A stretch of 64,000 nucleotides of DNA from Caballeronia sp. SL2Y3 (GCF_022879575.1 NZ_CP084260.1:1984001-2048000), one strand, 5' to 3'; shown: positions 19,863-28,917, counted from the first letter of the stretch. Program-made: numbers and translations. Notes: a model not told the origin generated them from the letters alone.

Positions 19863-20425
19863 GAACGCGCCGCGCTTGTGCTTCGAGCGTCGGCGCGTGG
19901 CTTCTCTGATCGTTGCTGTTTCGCTCAGGCCCACGCGCGGACTTGGCCGAGTTTGCCCCGTGCGTACTCCGAATCGTTTGTGCTGAAGGCGCTCGTTTTC
20001 TATGGCGGCAACAAACAATGCGCCGCCCCTCGCGATCCGAGCATGCGTGATCTCCAAGGCTTGCCGTTCACCGAACGCCGACGCGTAGTGGGGGCGACGT
20101 GCCGGAACTGTATTCGGAATCGCTCCGGATGGAGACGCTCGCTTACTGAAGCGGCAAACGACAAATGCGCCGCCCTCTCGATCTGGCCGGCGCGTGATCT
20201 GCAAGTCTCGCCGTTCAACGGACGCCTACGCGCAGTTCAGGGCGACGTGCCGGGATTACATTAGAGTCGCTCTGGATCGAGACGCTCGCTTCCTGCGGCG
20301 GCAAACGAAAGCACGCCGCCCTTTCGATCCGCGGCGCGTCATCTTCAAGTCTTGCCGATTAACGGACGCCTACGCATAGTTCACCGCGACGTGCCGCAAT
20401 TGCATTCGGAATCGCTCTAACGCGC
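19795..20425. repeat. Degenerate tandem array of about 145-bp units derived from the PIG-L gene 3' end
   Basis: Unit 1 starts inside the PIG-L gene at 19795 (GCGACTTGCC...) and includes its last about 20 codons plus downstream DNA. Diverged copies begin near 19938, 20094 and 20242, and a partial one at 20386. Shared landmarks in order are GCGACGTGCCG, a match to TATTCGGAATCGCT, GAGACGCTCGCTT, GGCGGCAAA, TGCGCCGCC, then CAACGGACGCCTACG. Copies 3 and 4 are the closest pair. None keeps the reading frame: copy 3 matches the protein C-terminus (LYSESL...ETLAY) and then hits a stop. The array fills the roughly 600 bp between the PIG-L gene and the glycosyltransferase, and no separate gene is credible inside it. 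Confidence 0.85.
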
Positions 20426-20467
20426 CGCCCCGTCCCCTTCGGACCGCGCGTTCCCGCCCCCCGCCCG

Positions 20468-21544
20468 TCAACCAAGCCCCACGCGCAAACCCAGCACGTC
20501 GCGCGCGATGGCAAGATACCGGTCGGCCGTGCTTTGCAGCGTCAGTCCTTGCAGCGGGCGCGTGGCGCGCGGCTGCGAGAGCGCATCGAGAAGCGCCCGG
20601 CCATAGGCGGCAGTGTCGCTCGTATCGAGCAGTTGCACGCCCGGGAAACCGCCCGCGAACGCGAACGACGCAATGGCGTTGCCCACCACCGGAATGCCCG
20701 ACGCCAGCGCCTCCAGAAAACCGATGCTGTGGGCTTCGAAGCTCGACGGCATGGCGAACACGCTCGATGCCCGCAGAATCTGCGCGACGTTCTGCTGCGG
20801 TCCCTGAATCGACACGCGATCCTTCAGCCCCAACTGGGCGACGCGCTCGATCACCGCCGCGTGATAGTCGAGGTTTTCGACGACGCCGCACAACAGAAGC
20901 CGCGCATCGCGATCGGCGCAGGCCACGTGCGCGAAGGCTTCGACCGTCTGCAACTGATTCTTCTCGGGGATATAGCGGCCGACCTGCACGATCTGCTTGT
21001 GCGCGACGGGCACGCGCGGCCCGGCATCGTCGGCGAAGCGCGAGACATCGACGCCGTTCGGCACCACGATCATCGACGGATGCAGGCCGACTTCCTTCAC
21101 GTAGTCGTCGATGTTCTTCTGCGATACGCCGATCACCGCCTTCGCGCGATTCGACAGCAGGCGCTCGGCGCGCATCAGCGCGGCATTGGCGAAGTCGTTC
21201 GCGCCCGAGTGCATGACCCAGACGATCGGCACGCGCGTCGGCAACGCGCGCACGTAAAGCGCCGGAATGGTCGCGTGCGCGAAGATGATGTCGGGCTTGA
21301 ACGACCGGATCGCGCGATGCAGAAACAGCAGCCGGCCCAGCTTCGTCGGATTCTTCGCCGGGAAAACGCACGAAACGCCGTGCGCGCGCAACTCTGCGCT
21401 GATGTGTCGGAAGTCGTCGTGCTCGGGCATCAGCGAGGCGATCGAGACGCTGTGTCCCGCGCGCTGATGACCGATCGCGACGCCCTTGGCGAGAACTTCC
21501 GCCCCCGAAAGGCGAGGCGCCAGTATGACCTGGAGAATTCGCAT
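20468..21544 (-). CDS. Glycosyltransferase family 4
   Basis: 358 residues. GT-B fold retaining glycosyltransferase. The N-terminal acceptor domain starts MRILQVILAPRLSGAEVLAKG; the C-terminal nucleotide-sugar domain has the EX7E motif in SSFEAHSIGFLEALASGIPVVG, preceded by the VGRYIPEKNQ segment. It is probably cytoplasmic or membrane-peripheral and acts in LPS core, O-antigen or exopolysaccharide synthesis; donor and acceptor are not predictable. Start at the ATG complementary to 21542-21544 rather than 17 codons upstream, because it gives the standard N-terminus. It stands alone, convergent with the PIG-L gene across the tandem array. Confidence 0.9.
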   Translation of the reverse strand: MRILQVILAPRLSGAEVLAKGVAIGHQRAGHSVSIASLMPEHDDFRHISAELRAHGVSCVFPAKNPTKLGRLLFLHRAIRSFKPDIIFAHATIPALYVRALPTRVPIVWVMHSGANDFANAALMRAERLLSNRAKAVIGVSQKNIDDYVKEVGLHPSMIVVPNGVDVSRFADDAGPRVPVAHKQIVQVGRYIPEKNQLQTVEAFAHVACADRDARLLLCGVVENLDYHAAVIERVAQLGLKDRVSIQGPQQNVAQILRASSVFAMPSSFEAHSIGFLEALASGIPVVGNAIASFAFAGGFPGVQLLDTSDTAAYGRALLDALSQPRATRPLQGLTLQSTADRYLAIARDVLGLRVGLG

Positions 21545-21945
21545 GCGTGCAGTCCCTCGGTGGTCCGAAGTGCGTTCGGGGCCACGTCTGCCCACGGTTG
21601 CGTGGCGTCCGTCGCCGCTTGCCCACGCTGTCTCGCGTGGTTCGTGCAGCCGAGCACTTCCTGTTTTTATGGTTTTTAGATCGGAGAAAAAACGGCCGTG
21701 CGCATCGAACTATCGCTCGATGACACGTCGATCAAGGTACTCCTTGGCTCGCATGGCACGTCGGCCATCTCGTAGTGTTTTTCGGTCGCTGCGGAATTCA
21801 ATGGCTGCCGTATGAGGCGGCGCGCACATGGCGCGAAGCGATACAACGGAAAAGCGATGGAAGGAAAGACACGCTGACGGCGCGCATTGCACGCGCCGCG
21901 ATTCGTCCGGCTTTGATCCGGCTTTGATCCGGCCTTAATGCGGCT
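21545..21945. other. Intergenic region upstream of the glycosyltransferase
   Basis: About 400 bp. It contains a short direct repeat (GGCTTTGATCC twice, about 21910-21932) close to the 3' end of the small exported-protein gene. A 25-codon plus-strand frame, GTG at 21698 to TAG at 21775, is preceded by GGAGAA and reads RIELSLDDTSIKVLLGSHGT, but it is too short to call. The glycosyltransferase promoter should lie here. Confidence 0.4.
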
Positions 21946-22215
21946 TCAATTGCTGCCGTCTTTCGGGCACTTGAGGTTGCAGCCGTCGGGGTCGCCGTTG
22001 TCGCCGCGGCGGCGCATCGCGGACGTGCCGCGCTGATATTTGTCGGAAGGCGCCGAGGCGGCGAACGGCATCTGCGGATGCTCGTTGATGCGGAAGTTGT
22101 CCTGCAACACGCCGCCAGGAATGCCGGGCGAATTCTGCGCGAACGCGGCGGGAGCGAGATAAACGGCGCCGGCGACGAGCGCGGCGGACAGTGAAGCGAG
22201 CAACGTGAATTTCAT
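21946..22215 (-). CDS. Small exported protein of unknown function
   Basis: 89 residues. A clear signal peptide (about 1-26, ending PAAFAQ) precedes a mature peptide of about 63 residues rich in Pro, Gly and Asp, with a single close Cys pair CNLKC near the C-terminus. Not recognised as a named family. Codon use matches neighbouring genes. It stands alone on the minus strand between two unrelated genes. The Cys pair could form an intramolecular disulfide or bind a ligand; both are speculation. Confidence 0.72.
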   Translation of the reverse strand: MKFTLLASLSAALVAGAVYLAPAAFAQNSPGIPGGVLQDNFRINEHPQMPFAASAPSDKYQRGTSAMRRRGDNGDPDGCNLKCPKDGSN

Positions 22216-22391
22216 GGCGATTTTCGCGCGTCGAAGGCGCGTCTGGAACGAGAAGAAAACGCTGAAACGAAAAACCGAAGCCGCTAGGTTAACGCAATTC
22301 GCTCAAGCCGGCGGTTTCGACGGGAGAGATTCGTCTTACCGTCCGTTTCGCGCGTCGGCGCTCAGTCGGCCCGCTGACTAAGCTCGCTCAC

Positions 22392-23462
22392 TCAGCCGTG
22401 AAGCCCCTCCTCGACTTCCAAGAGCGTCCCGCAGCGTTGCGGATCGTAGCCGTCCAGGTGCGCGACGCTTTCGTTGAACGCCGCGCTGCGCAGCACGCCG
22501 AGCACGCTCACGAGCCGCGCTTCGGCGAGCCGTGCGCGCTCGCAGGCGAAGAAATAGTCCTCGTCGATGACCGGAATGAAATCGAGCCCGAAGTGCTGCG
22601 CCGCAGGCTGCACGCCGAAGCCCAGGTCGGCCATGCCGCTCGCGACGAACGCCGCGATGGCCGAATGCGTGAGCTCCGTCGACGCGTAACCATTGATTTC
22701 GTCCGGATCGACGCCCACGCCGCGCAGCGACAGGTCGAGCAGCATGCGCGTGCCCGACCCCGGCTGCCGGTTCACGAAACGCACGTCGTTGCGCGCCAGA
22801 TCGCGCAAGCCGCTGATCTGCTTCGGGTTGCCCTTCGGCAGAAAAAGTCCCTGCGTGCGCCGCGTCAGGCGAATCAGCTGATGCTTCTTCGGATCGAGAT
22901 ACGGTCGATAGATTTCCGCGCACGTCGAGCGGAACTTGCCTATAGGCAAGTGGAAACCGGCGAGCTCGCATTCGCTGCGCGCGAGCGCCCTCACCGCTTC
23001 CGCGCTCTCGCGGTACTTGATGTCCACCGGCACACGCCGTTCGCCGAGCGCGCGAACGAGCGTGGCGACCGCGTAGCCGTGCGATGCGTGAATGCGCAGG
23101 TTCGATACTTCGCCCGCGAGCCGGCGATTCAGTTCGTCGGCGACATCGGTGGCGACTGCCTGCAACGGCGCTTCGAGGCGATCGCCGCAAAGGCGCTGCG
23201 CACGCAGCACCGACTCGCCGAGTTCCGACAGCACCGATCCGCGCCCGCGTGATTTCGTGACGAGCGCGCCGCCCAGCCGCGCCTCGATTTCACGCAGCAG
23301 ACCCCACGCATGGCGATAGGACAAACCCTTAGCGCTCGCTGCGTTGGCGATGCTGCCCGTCTGCGCCACGAGCTGCAAAAGCGGGACAACCGCGCTGAGA
23401 CTGGTTTCGCGGCCATCGGGGTCGCGCAGGATGAGTTCGGCGCGGCATTCGACGTCGACCAT
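22392..23462 (-). CDS. ModE/LysR-like transcriptional regulator with substrate-binding domain
   Basis: 356 residues. The N-terminal winged HTH (about residues 20-95; LVAQTGSIANAASAKGLSYRHAWGLLREIE) is of the ModE/LysR type. The remainder resembles a periplasmic-binding-protein-like sensor domain of the molybdate/tungstate regulator kind (PGSGTRMLLD; GYASTELTHSAIAAFVASGMADLGFG). It is transcribed divergently from fdsGBAD with 127 bp between starts. A regulator sensing molybdate or another small molecule and controlling the molybdoenzyme operon is the natural inference. Regulators at this position in related fds operons have been called FdsR. Confidence 0.85.
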   Translation of the reverse strand: MVDVECRAELILRDPDGRETSLSAVVPLLQLVAQTGSIANAASAKGLSYRHAWGLLREIEARLGGALVTKSRGRGSVLSELGESVLRAQRLCGDRLEAPLQAVATDVADELNRRLAGEVSNLRIHASHGYAVATLVRALGERRVPVDIKYRESAEAVRALARSECELAGFHLPIGKFRSTCAEIYRPYLDPKKHQLIRLTRRTQGLFLPKGNPKQISGLRDLARNDVRFVNRQPGSGTRMLLDLSLRGVGVDPDEINGYASTELTHSAIAAFVASGMADLGFGVQPAAQHFGLDFIPVIDEDYFFACERARLAEARLVSVLGVLRSAAFNESVAHLDGYDPQRCGTLLEVEEGLHG

Positions 23463-23589
23463 ATGTATTGTCCTTTCCTATTGCCAAGATATATCACGAC
23501 GCCTATTGTTCTTTCACGGGCTCGGCGCCCCGATTATACGACTGATATATGCACCGATAAAACATATGCCGAGACCTTGGAGGAGCCCC
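23463..23589. promoter_or_regulatory. Divergent promoter region, regulator / fdsGBAD
   Basis: 127 bp. The palindrome GATATATC (23488-23495) and a second GATATAT (23544-23550) are candidate sites for the ModE-like regulator, whose relatives bind TATATA-containing palindromes. A possible fds promoter is TTTCAC-N17-TATACG (ends near 23540). fdsG has an AGGAG ribosome-binding site six bases before its ATG. Confidence 0.4.
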
Positions 23590-24075
23590 ATGACGCAACC
23601 GCAGCTGTCCGCCGCCGAAGCAGACGAACTCGTGCGCCGTCACGCCGTGCAAGGCGCGACATTGATGACGATCCTGCACGCCATTCAGGACGAAACCGGC
23701 TTCGTGCCGGCCGAAGTCGTCGCGCCGCTCGCTCGCACCTTATCGCTTTCGCGCGCCGAAGTGCATGGCACGATCACCTATTACCATCACTTCCGTTCCG
23801 CGCCGCCCGCGCGCGTGACCGTGCAGCTATGCCGCGCGGAAGCATGCCGCAGCATGGGGACGGAGGCGCTGAAGGATCACATCGAAGGGCACACCGGCTG
23901 TCGTTTCGACAGCGGCCATGCAGAGGACACGGAACTCGAATCCGTGTATTGCCTCGGCCAGTGCGCGCTCTCGCCCGCCATGACCATCAACGGCGAGCTT
24001 TACGCGAAGGTGACGCCGCAAAAATTCGATCGCCTGTACGACGCGGCGAAGCAAAGCAGCGAGGTGACGGCATGA
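23590..24075 (+). CDS. fdsG: NAD-dependent formate dehydrogenase gamma subunit
   Basis: 161 residues, NuoE/24-kDa-like. It has four Cys ligands for a [2Fe-2S] cluster in thioredoxin-like fold context: LCRAEACRS and, about 37 residues later, YCLGQC. FdsG passes electrons within the soluble Mo-dependent formate dehydrogenase FdsABG, which oxidises formate to CO2 and reduces NAD+. Start at 23590, preceded by AGGAG. Its stop overlaps the fdsB start (ATGA). Confidence 0.95.
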   Translation: MTQPQLSAAEADELVRRHAVQGATLMTILHAIQDETGFVPAEVVAPLARTLSLSRAEVHGTITYYHHFRSAPPARVTVQLCRAEACRSMGTEALKDHIEGHTGCRFDSGHAEDTELESVYCLGQCALSPAMTINGELYAKVTPQKFDRLYDAAKQSSEVTA

Positions 24076-25628
24076 CGCGCATCTACGTTCCCTGCGACTC
24101 GTCGGCGCTCGCGCTCGGCGCCGATCGCATCGCGAAGGCGATTGCGAGCGAAGCAGCACAACGCGGCATCGACGTGCAGATCGTGCGCAACGGCTCGCGC
24201 GGGCTCTTGTATCTGGAACCGCTCGTCGAAGTGGAGACGGCGCAAGGGCGCATCGGCTACGCGAACGTCGAAGAAGACGAGATCGCCGCCCTATTCGATG
24301 CAGGCTTCCACGGAGGCGGCGCGCACGAGACGAACGTCGGCATCGTCGACGAGATTCCGTATTTGAAGAAGCAGCAGCGGCTCACGTTCGCGCGCATCGG
24401 CATCACGGACCCGGTCTCGATCGACGACTACGTGTCGCTCGGCGGCCTGCAAGGTCTGCGCAACGTGCTCGAGATGAACGGCGACGCGGTCTGCGAGGCG
24501 CTCGTCGATTCCGGCCTGCGCGGGCGCGGCGGCGCGGCGTTCCCGGCCGGCATCAAGTGGAAGACGGTGCGCGCGGCGCTGGCGGACCAGAAGTACATCG
24601 TCTGCAATGCGGACGAAGGCGACTCCGGCACGTTCTCCGACCGGCTCGTGATGGAAAGCGATCCGTACATGCTGATCGAAGGCATGATTATCGCGGGCGT
24701 CGCGACCGGCGCGACCAAAGGTTATATCTACGTCCGCAGCGAGTATCCGCATTCGATCGCGACGCTCAATCGCGCGATCGACCACGCGCGCGAAGCCGGA
24801 TGGCTCGGCGCGAGCGTGCTCGGCACGTCGCACGCGTTCGAGCTTTACGTGGCCAAGGGCGCGGGCTCGTATGTCTGCGGCGAGGAAACGGCGCTGCTCG
24901 AATCGCTCGAAGGCAAGCGCGGCATCGTGCGCGCGAAGCCGCCGGTGCCGGCGCTCACCGGGTTGTACGGCAAGCCGACCGTCATCAACAACGTGATTAC
25001 GCTCGCGACCGTGCCGATCATCTTCGCGAAGGGCGCGGCGTTCTATCGCGACTACGGCATGGGCCGCTCGCGCGGCACGCTGCCCTTCCAGCTCGCGGGC
25101 AACGTGAAGCAAGGCGGGCTCGTCGAACTCGCGTTCGGCGTGACGCTGCGCGAACTCATCCGCGATTTCGGCGGCGGGACGGCGAGCGGCCGGCCGGCGC
25201 GCGCGGTGCAAGTGGGCGGCCCGCTCGGCACGTATCTGCCGGAAAGCCAGTGGGACATTCCGCTCGACTACGAAGAGTATGCGAAGGTCGGCGCGGTGGT
25301 CGGCCACGGCGGCCTCGTGATTCACGACGACACCTCGAATCTCGCCGAGCTCGCGCAATACGCGATGCGCTTCTGCGCGATCGAATCGTGCGGCAAGTGC
25401 ACGCCCTGCCGCATCGGTTCGACGCGCGGCGAGGAAGTCATCGCGAAGATCCGCGAAGGCGATACGTCGGTCAGGCAGATCACGCTGTTGCGCGAACTGT
25501 GCGACACCATGATCGGCGGCTCGCTCTGCGCGATGGGCGGCATGACGCCGTTCCCGGTGCTCTCCGCGCTCGATCATTTCCCCGAAGACTTCGGCCTGCC
25601 CCGCACGCCTGCACGGAAAGCGGCATAA
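24072..25628 (+). CDS. fdsB: NAD-dependent formate dehydrogenase beta subunit (diaphorase)
   Basis: 518 residues, NuoF-like with an N-terminal extension of about 120 residues. It carries the NADH/FMN site motifs GRGGAAFPAGIKW and GAGSYVCGEETALLESLEG, and the [4Fe-4S] ligands CGKCTPCRIG plus a distal Cys (SLCAMGG). It hands electrons from the Fe-S chain to NAD+. Start at 24072, overlapping the fdsG stop by 4 nt, indicating translational coupling. Confidence 0.96.
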   Translation: MTRIYVPCDSSALALGADRIAKAIASEAAQRGIDVQIVRNGSRGLLYLEPLVEVETAQGRIGYANVEEDEIAALFDAGFHGGGAHETNVGIVDEIPYLKKQQRLTFARIGITDPVSIDDYVSLGGLQGLRNVLEMNGDAVCEALVDSGLRGRGGAAFPAGIKWKTVRAALADQKYIVCNADEGDSGTFSDRLVMESDPYMLIEGMIIAGVATGATKGYIYVRSEYPHSIATLNRAIDHAREAGWLGASVLGTSHAFELYVAKGAGSYVCGEETALLESLEGKRGIVRAKPPVPALTGLYGKPTVINNVITLATVPIIFAKGAAFYRDYGMGRSRGTLPFQLAGNVKQGGLVELAFGVTLRELIRDFGGGTASGRPARAVQVGGPLGTYLPESQWDIPLDYEEYAKVGAVVGHGGLVIHDDTSNLAELAQYAMRFCAIESCGKCTPCRIGSTRGEEVIAKIREGDTSVRQITLLRELCDTMIGGSLCAMGGMTPFPVLSALDHFPEDFGLPRTPARKAA

Positions 25629-25656
25629 GCGGCATAAAAGTACGGAGACACAGAAC

Positions 25657-28584
25657 ATGTCCAACACCATCAACGGCTGCGGTTCGGGCAATTGCGCGTG
25701 CAAGAGCGCGGCATCGGTGCAACGCCGCGATCCGTTCGACGAGACCGACTACGGCACGCCGCTGCGCCATGCCGACATCGACGTGACGCTCGACATCGAC
25801 GGCCAGTCGGTCACGGTGCCCGCGGGCACGTCAGTGATGCGCGCCGCGATCGAAGCGGGCGTCAACGTGCCGAAGCTCTGCGCCACCGATTCGCTGGAAC
25901 CGTGGGGCTCGTGCCGTCTGTGCCTCGTGGAGATCGAAGGCAAGCGCGGTTATCCGGCGTCCTGCACGACGCCCGTCGAAGCGGGCATGAAAGTGCGCAC
26001 GCAAAGCGACAAGCTGCAATTGCTGCGGCGTAACGTGATGGAGCTTTACATCTCCGATCACCCGCTCGATTGCCTCACCTGCCCCGCCAACGGCGACTGC
26101 GAATTGCAGGACATGGCGGGCGTGGTCGGCCTGCGCGAAGTGCGCTACGGCTACGAAGGCGCGAACCATCTGAAGGACAAGAAGGACGAGTCGAATCCGT
26201 ACTTCACCTACGATCCGTCGAAGTGCATCGTCTGCAATCGCTGCGTGCGCGCGTGCGAGGAAACGCAAGGCACGTTCGCGCTGACCATCGCCGGACGCGG
26301 TTTCGAATCGCGCGTGGCGGCAAGCGAGAACGTGCCGTTCATGGAATCGGAATGCGTGTCGTGCGGCGCGTGCGTCGCCGCGTGCCCGACCGCGACGCTG
26401 CAAGAGAAGAGCGTCATCATGCTCGGCCAGGCGGAGCATTCTGTCGTGACGACCTGCGCGTACTGCGGCGTCGGCTGTTCGCTCAAGGCGGAGATGAAGG
26501 GCAACACCGTCGTGCGCATGACGCCGAACAAGAACGGCCAGGCGAACGAAGGCCATGCGTGCGTCAAGGGCCGCTTCGCATGGGGCTATGCGACGCACAA
26601 GGACCGCATCACGAAGCCGATGATTCGCGCGAAGATCACCGATCCGTGGCGCGAAGTGTCGTGGGACGAAGCGATCAGCTATGCGGCGAGCGAATTCCGC
26701 CGCATTCAGGACAAGTACGGGCGCGATTCGATCGGCGGCATCACATCGTCGCGCTGCACGAACGAAGAGACGTATCTCGTGCAGAAGCTCGTGCGCGCCG
26801 CGTTCGGCAACAACAACGTCGATACCTGCGCGCGCGTCTGCCATTCGCCGACCGGCTACGGTCTGAAGACGACGCTCGGCGAATCCGCGGGCACGCAGAC
26901 GTTCGCGTCCATCGAAAAGTCGGACGTGATCGTGGTGATGGGCGCGAACCCGACCGATGGCCATCCGGTCTTCGCCTCGCGCCTGAAGCGCCGCGTGCGC
27001 GAGGGCGCGACGCTGATCGTGATCGATCCGCGCCGCATCGATATCGTCGATACGCCGCACGTGAAGGCGTCGCACCATCTGGCGCTGCGGCCGGGAACGA
27101 ACGTCGCGATGGTCAACGCGCTCGCGCATGTGATCGTCACCGAAGGCTTGCTCGACGAAGCATTCATTGCGCAACGCTGCGAGCCGCGCGCGTTCCAGCA
27201 ATGGCGCGATTTCGTCGCGCTCGAAGAAAACTCGCCCGAGGCGACGGAAGCGGTCACGGGCGTCCCCGCGCAGCAAGTCCGCGAAGCCGCGCGTATCTAC
27301 GCGACCGGCGGCAACGCGGCGATCTACTACGGGCTCGGCGTGACGGAGCACGCGCAAGGTTCGACCACCGTGATGGGCATCGCGAACCTCGCGATGGCGA
27401 CGGCCAATGTCGGCCGCGAAGGCGTCGGCGTGAATCCGCTGCGCGGCCAGAACAACGTGCAGGGCTCGTGCGACATGGGCTCGTTCCCGCACGAGTTGCC
27501 GGGCTATCGCCATATCGGCGATGCCGCGACGCGCGCGCTCTTCGAAGAAGCGTGGAACGTGACGCTGCAACCGGAGCCCGGCCTGCGCATCCCGAACATG
27601 TTCGATGCCGCCACGCACGGCACGTTCATGGGGCTCTATTGCCAGGGCGAGGACATCGTTCAGTCGGATCCGAACACGCAGCATGTCGCGGGCGCCCTGT
27701 CGGCGATGGAATGCATCGTCGTGCAGGACATCTTCCTGAACGAGACCGCGAAGTACGCGCACGTGCTCTTGCCGGGCTCGACCTTCCTCGAAAAGGACGG
27801 CACTTTCACCAACGCCGAACGCCGCATCTCACGCGTGCGCAAGGTCATGCCGCCGCTCGCGGGCTACTCGGACTGGGAAGTGACGATCCTGCTTTCCCGC
27901 GCGCTCGGCTACGAGATGAACTACACGCATCCGTCCGAAATCATGGACGAGATCGCGCGCCTCACGCCGACCTTCCACGGCGTCTCGTACGAGAAGCTCG
28001 ACGAGATGGGCAGCATCCAGTGGCCGTGCAACGAGAAGGCGCCCGACGGCACGCCGACGATGCATATCGACGAGTTCGTGCGCGGCAAGGGACGCTTCGT
28101 CATCACGAAGTTCGTGCCGACGCCGGAGAAGGTCACGCGCAAGTACCCGCTTCTGCTGACGACGGGGCGCATTCTGTCGCAGTACAACGTCGGCGCGCAG
28201 ACGCGGCGCACCGAAAATTCGCGCTGGCACGACGAGGACCGCCTGGAGATTCACCCGCACGACGCCGAGGACCGCGGCATCAAGACGGGCGACTGGGTCG
28301 GCATCGAATCCCGCGCCGGGCAGACCGTGCTGCGCGCGAAGATCACCGACCGCATGCAGCCGGGCGTCGTCTATACGACGTTCCACTTCCCGGAATCGGG
28401 CGCGAACGTCATCACCACCGATTCGTCCGACTGGGCGACCAATTGCCCGGAGTACAAGGTCACGGCGGTGCAGGTGTTGCCGGTGGAGCAGCCGTCGCAA
28501 TGGCAGAAGGACTACTCGCGCTTCAGCACGCAGCAGCTCGAACTGCTCAACATGCGCAGCCTCGCGACCACTTCAGGGAAATGA
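25657..28584 (+). CDS. fdsA: NAD-dependent formate dehydrogenase alpha subunit (molybdopterin, Fe-S)
   Basis: 975 residues. In order: an N-terminal NuoG-like segment with a [2Fe-2S] ferredoxin domain (CATDSLEPWGSCRLC), a His/Cys-ligated cluster (HPLDCLTCPANGDC), two [4Fe-4S] ferredoxin motifs (CIVCNRCVRAC and CVSCGACVAAC), the molybdopterin-domain cluster CAYCGVGCSLK and then the bis-MGD catalytic domain. The Mo ligand is Cys395 in CARVCHSPT, where selenocysteine enzymes have U; there is no in-frame TGA. The His-Arg active-site environment is consistent with formate dehydrogenases. It starts 28 bp after fdsB. Confidence 0.97.
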   Translation: MSNTINGCGSGNCACKSAASVQRRDPFDETDYGTPLRHADIDVTLDIDGQSVTVPAGTSVMRAAIEAGVNVPKLCATDSLEPWGSCRLCLVEIEGKRGYPASCTTPVEAGMKVRTQSDKLQLLRRNVMELYISDHPLDCLTCPANGDCELQDMAGVVGLREVRYGYEGANHLKDKKDESNPYFTYDPSKCIVCNRCVRACEETQGTFALTIAGRGFESRVAASENVPFMESECVSCGACVAACPTATLQEKSVIMLGQAEHSVVTTCAYCGVGCSLKAEMKGNTVVRMTPNKNGQANEGHACVKGRFAWGYATHKDRITKPMIRAKITDPWREVSWDEAISYAASEFRRIQDKYGRDSIGGITSSRCTNEETYLVQKLVRAAFGNNNVDTCARVCHSPTGYGLKTTLGESAGTQTFASIEKSDVIVVMGANPTDGHPVFASRLKRRVREGATLIVIDPRRIDIVDTPHVKASHHLALRPGTNVAMVNALAHVIVTEGLLDEAFIAQRCEPRAFQQWRDFVALEENSPEATEAVTGVPAQQVREAARIYATGGNAAIYYGLGVTEHAQGSTTVMGIANLAMATANVGREGVGVNPLRGQNNVQGSCDMGSFPHELPGYRHIGDAATRALFEEAWNVTLQPEPGLRIPNMFDAATHGTFMGLYCQGEDIVQSDPNTQHVAGALSAMECIVVQDIFLNETAKYAHVLLPGSTFLEKDGTFTNAERRISRVRKVMPPLAGYSDWEVTILLSRALGYEMNYTHPSEIMDEIARLTPTFHGVSYEKLDEMGSIQWPCNEKAPDGTPTMHIDEFVRGKGRFVITKFVPTPEKVTRKYPLLLTTGRILSQYNVGAQTRRTENSRWHDEDRLEIHPHDAEDRGIKTGDWVGIESRAGQTVLRAKITDRMQPGVVYTTFHFPESGANVITTDSSDWATNCPEYKVTAVQVLPVEQPSQWQKDYSRFSTQQLELLNMRSLATTSGK

Positions 28585-28587
28585 CAC

Positions 28588-28833
28588 ATGGACGTGGATA
28601 ATCTGATCGAGATGGCGAACCGCATCGGCGAGTTTTTCGATTCGATGCCGGATCATGCCGAAGCCGTCGATGGCGTGGCGGATCATATCCGCCGCTTCTG
28701 GGAACCGCGCATGCGCGTGGCGATTCTGACCGCGCTGGATAACCCGGAGGCAAGCGCCTCGATGGAGCCGATCCTGCGCGAGGCGCTCACGCTCCACAAG
28801 GCGGATCTGCAGCCGAAGGCGGCGACCGCCTGA
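28588..28833 (+). CDS. fdsD: Formate dehydrogenase delta subunit
   Basis: 81 residues, helical, matching the small FdsD family (NRIGEFFDSMPDHAEAVDGV; HIRRFWEPRMR). FdsD is needed for full assembly or activity of Fds-type enzymes. It begins 3 bp after the fdsA stop. The sulfurtransferase-like accessory gene fdsC (fdhD type), which lies between fdsA and fdsD in Cupriavidus, is absent here. Confidence 0.93.
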   Translation: MDVDNLIEMANRIGEFFDSMPDHAEAVDGVADHIRRFWEPRMRVAILTALDNPEASASMEPILREALTLHKADLQPKAATA

Positions 28834-28875
28834 CACCGCGCTTCGAGATATTCGGGCTCTCTGTAGTGCCCATTG

Positions 28876-28905
28876 CGCCCCGGCAGTATCGGGGCGTTTT
28901 CTTTT
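28876..28905 (+). terminator. Rho-independent terminator of fdsGBAD
   Basis: CGCCCCG pairs with CGGGGCG (loop of 7), followed by TTTTCTTTT. It ends the plus-strand operon just before the convergent monooxygenase gene. Confidence 0.85.
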
Positions 28906-28917
28906 GCCGCTCACCGC

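Noticed and set aside
26827..26844. Possible selenocysteine site in fdsA
   Set aside because: The Mo-ligand codon is TGC (Cys395); there is no in-frame TGA in the gene.
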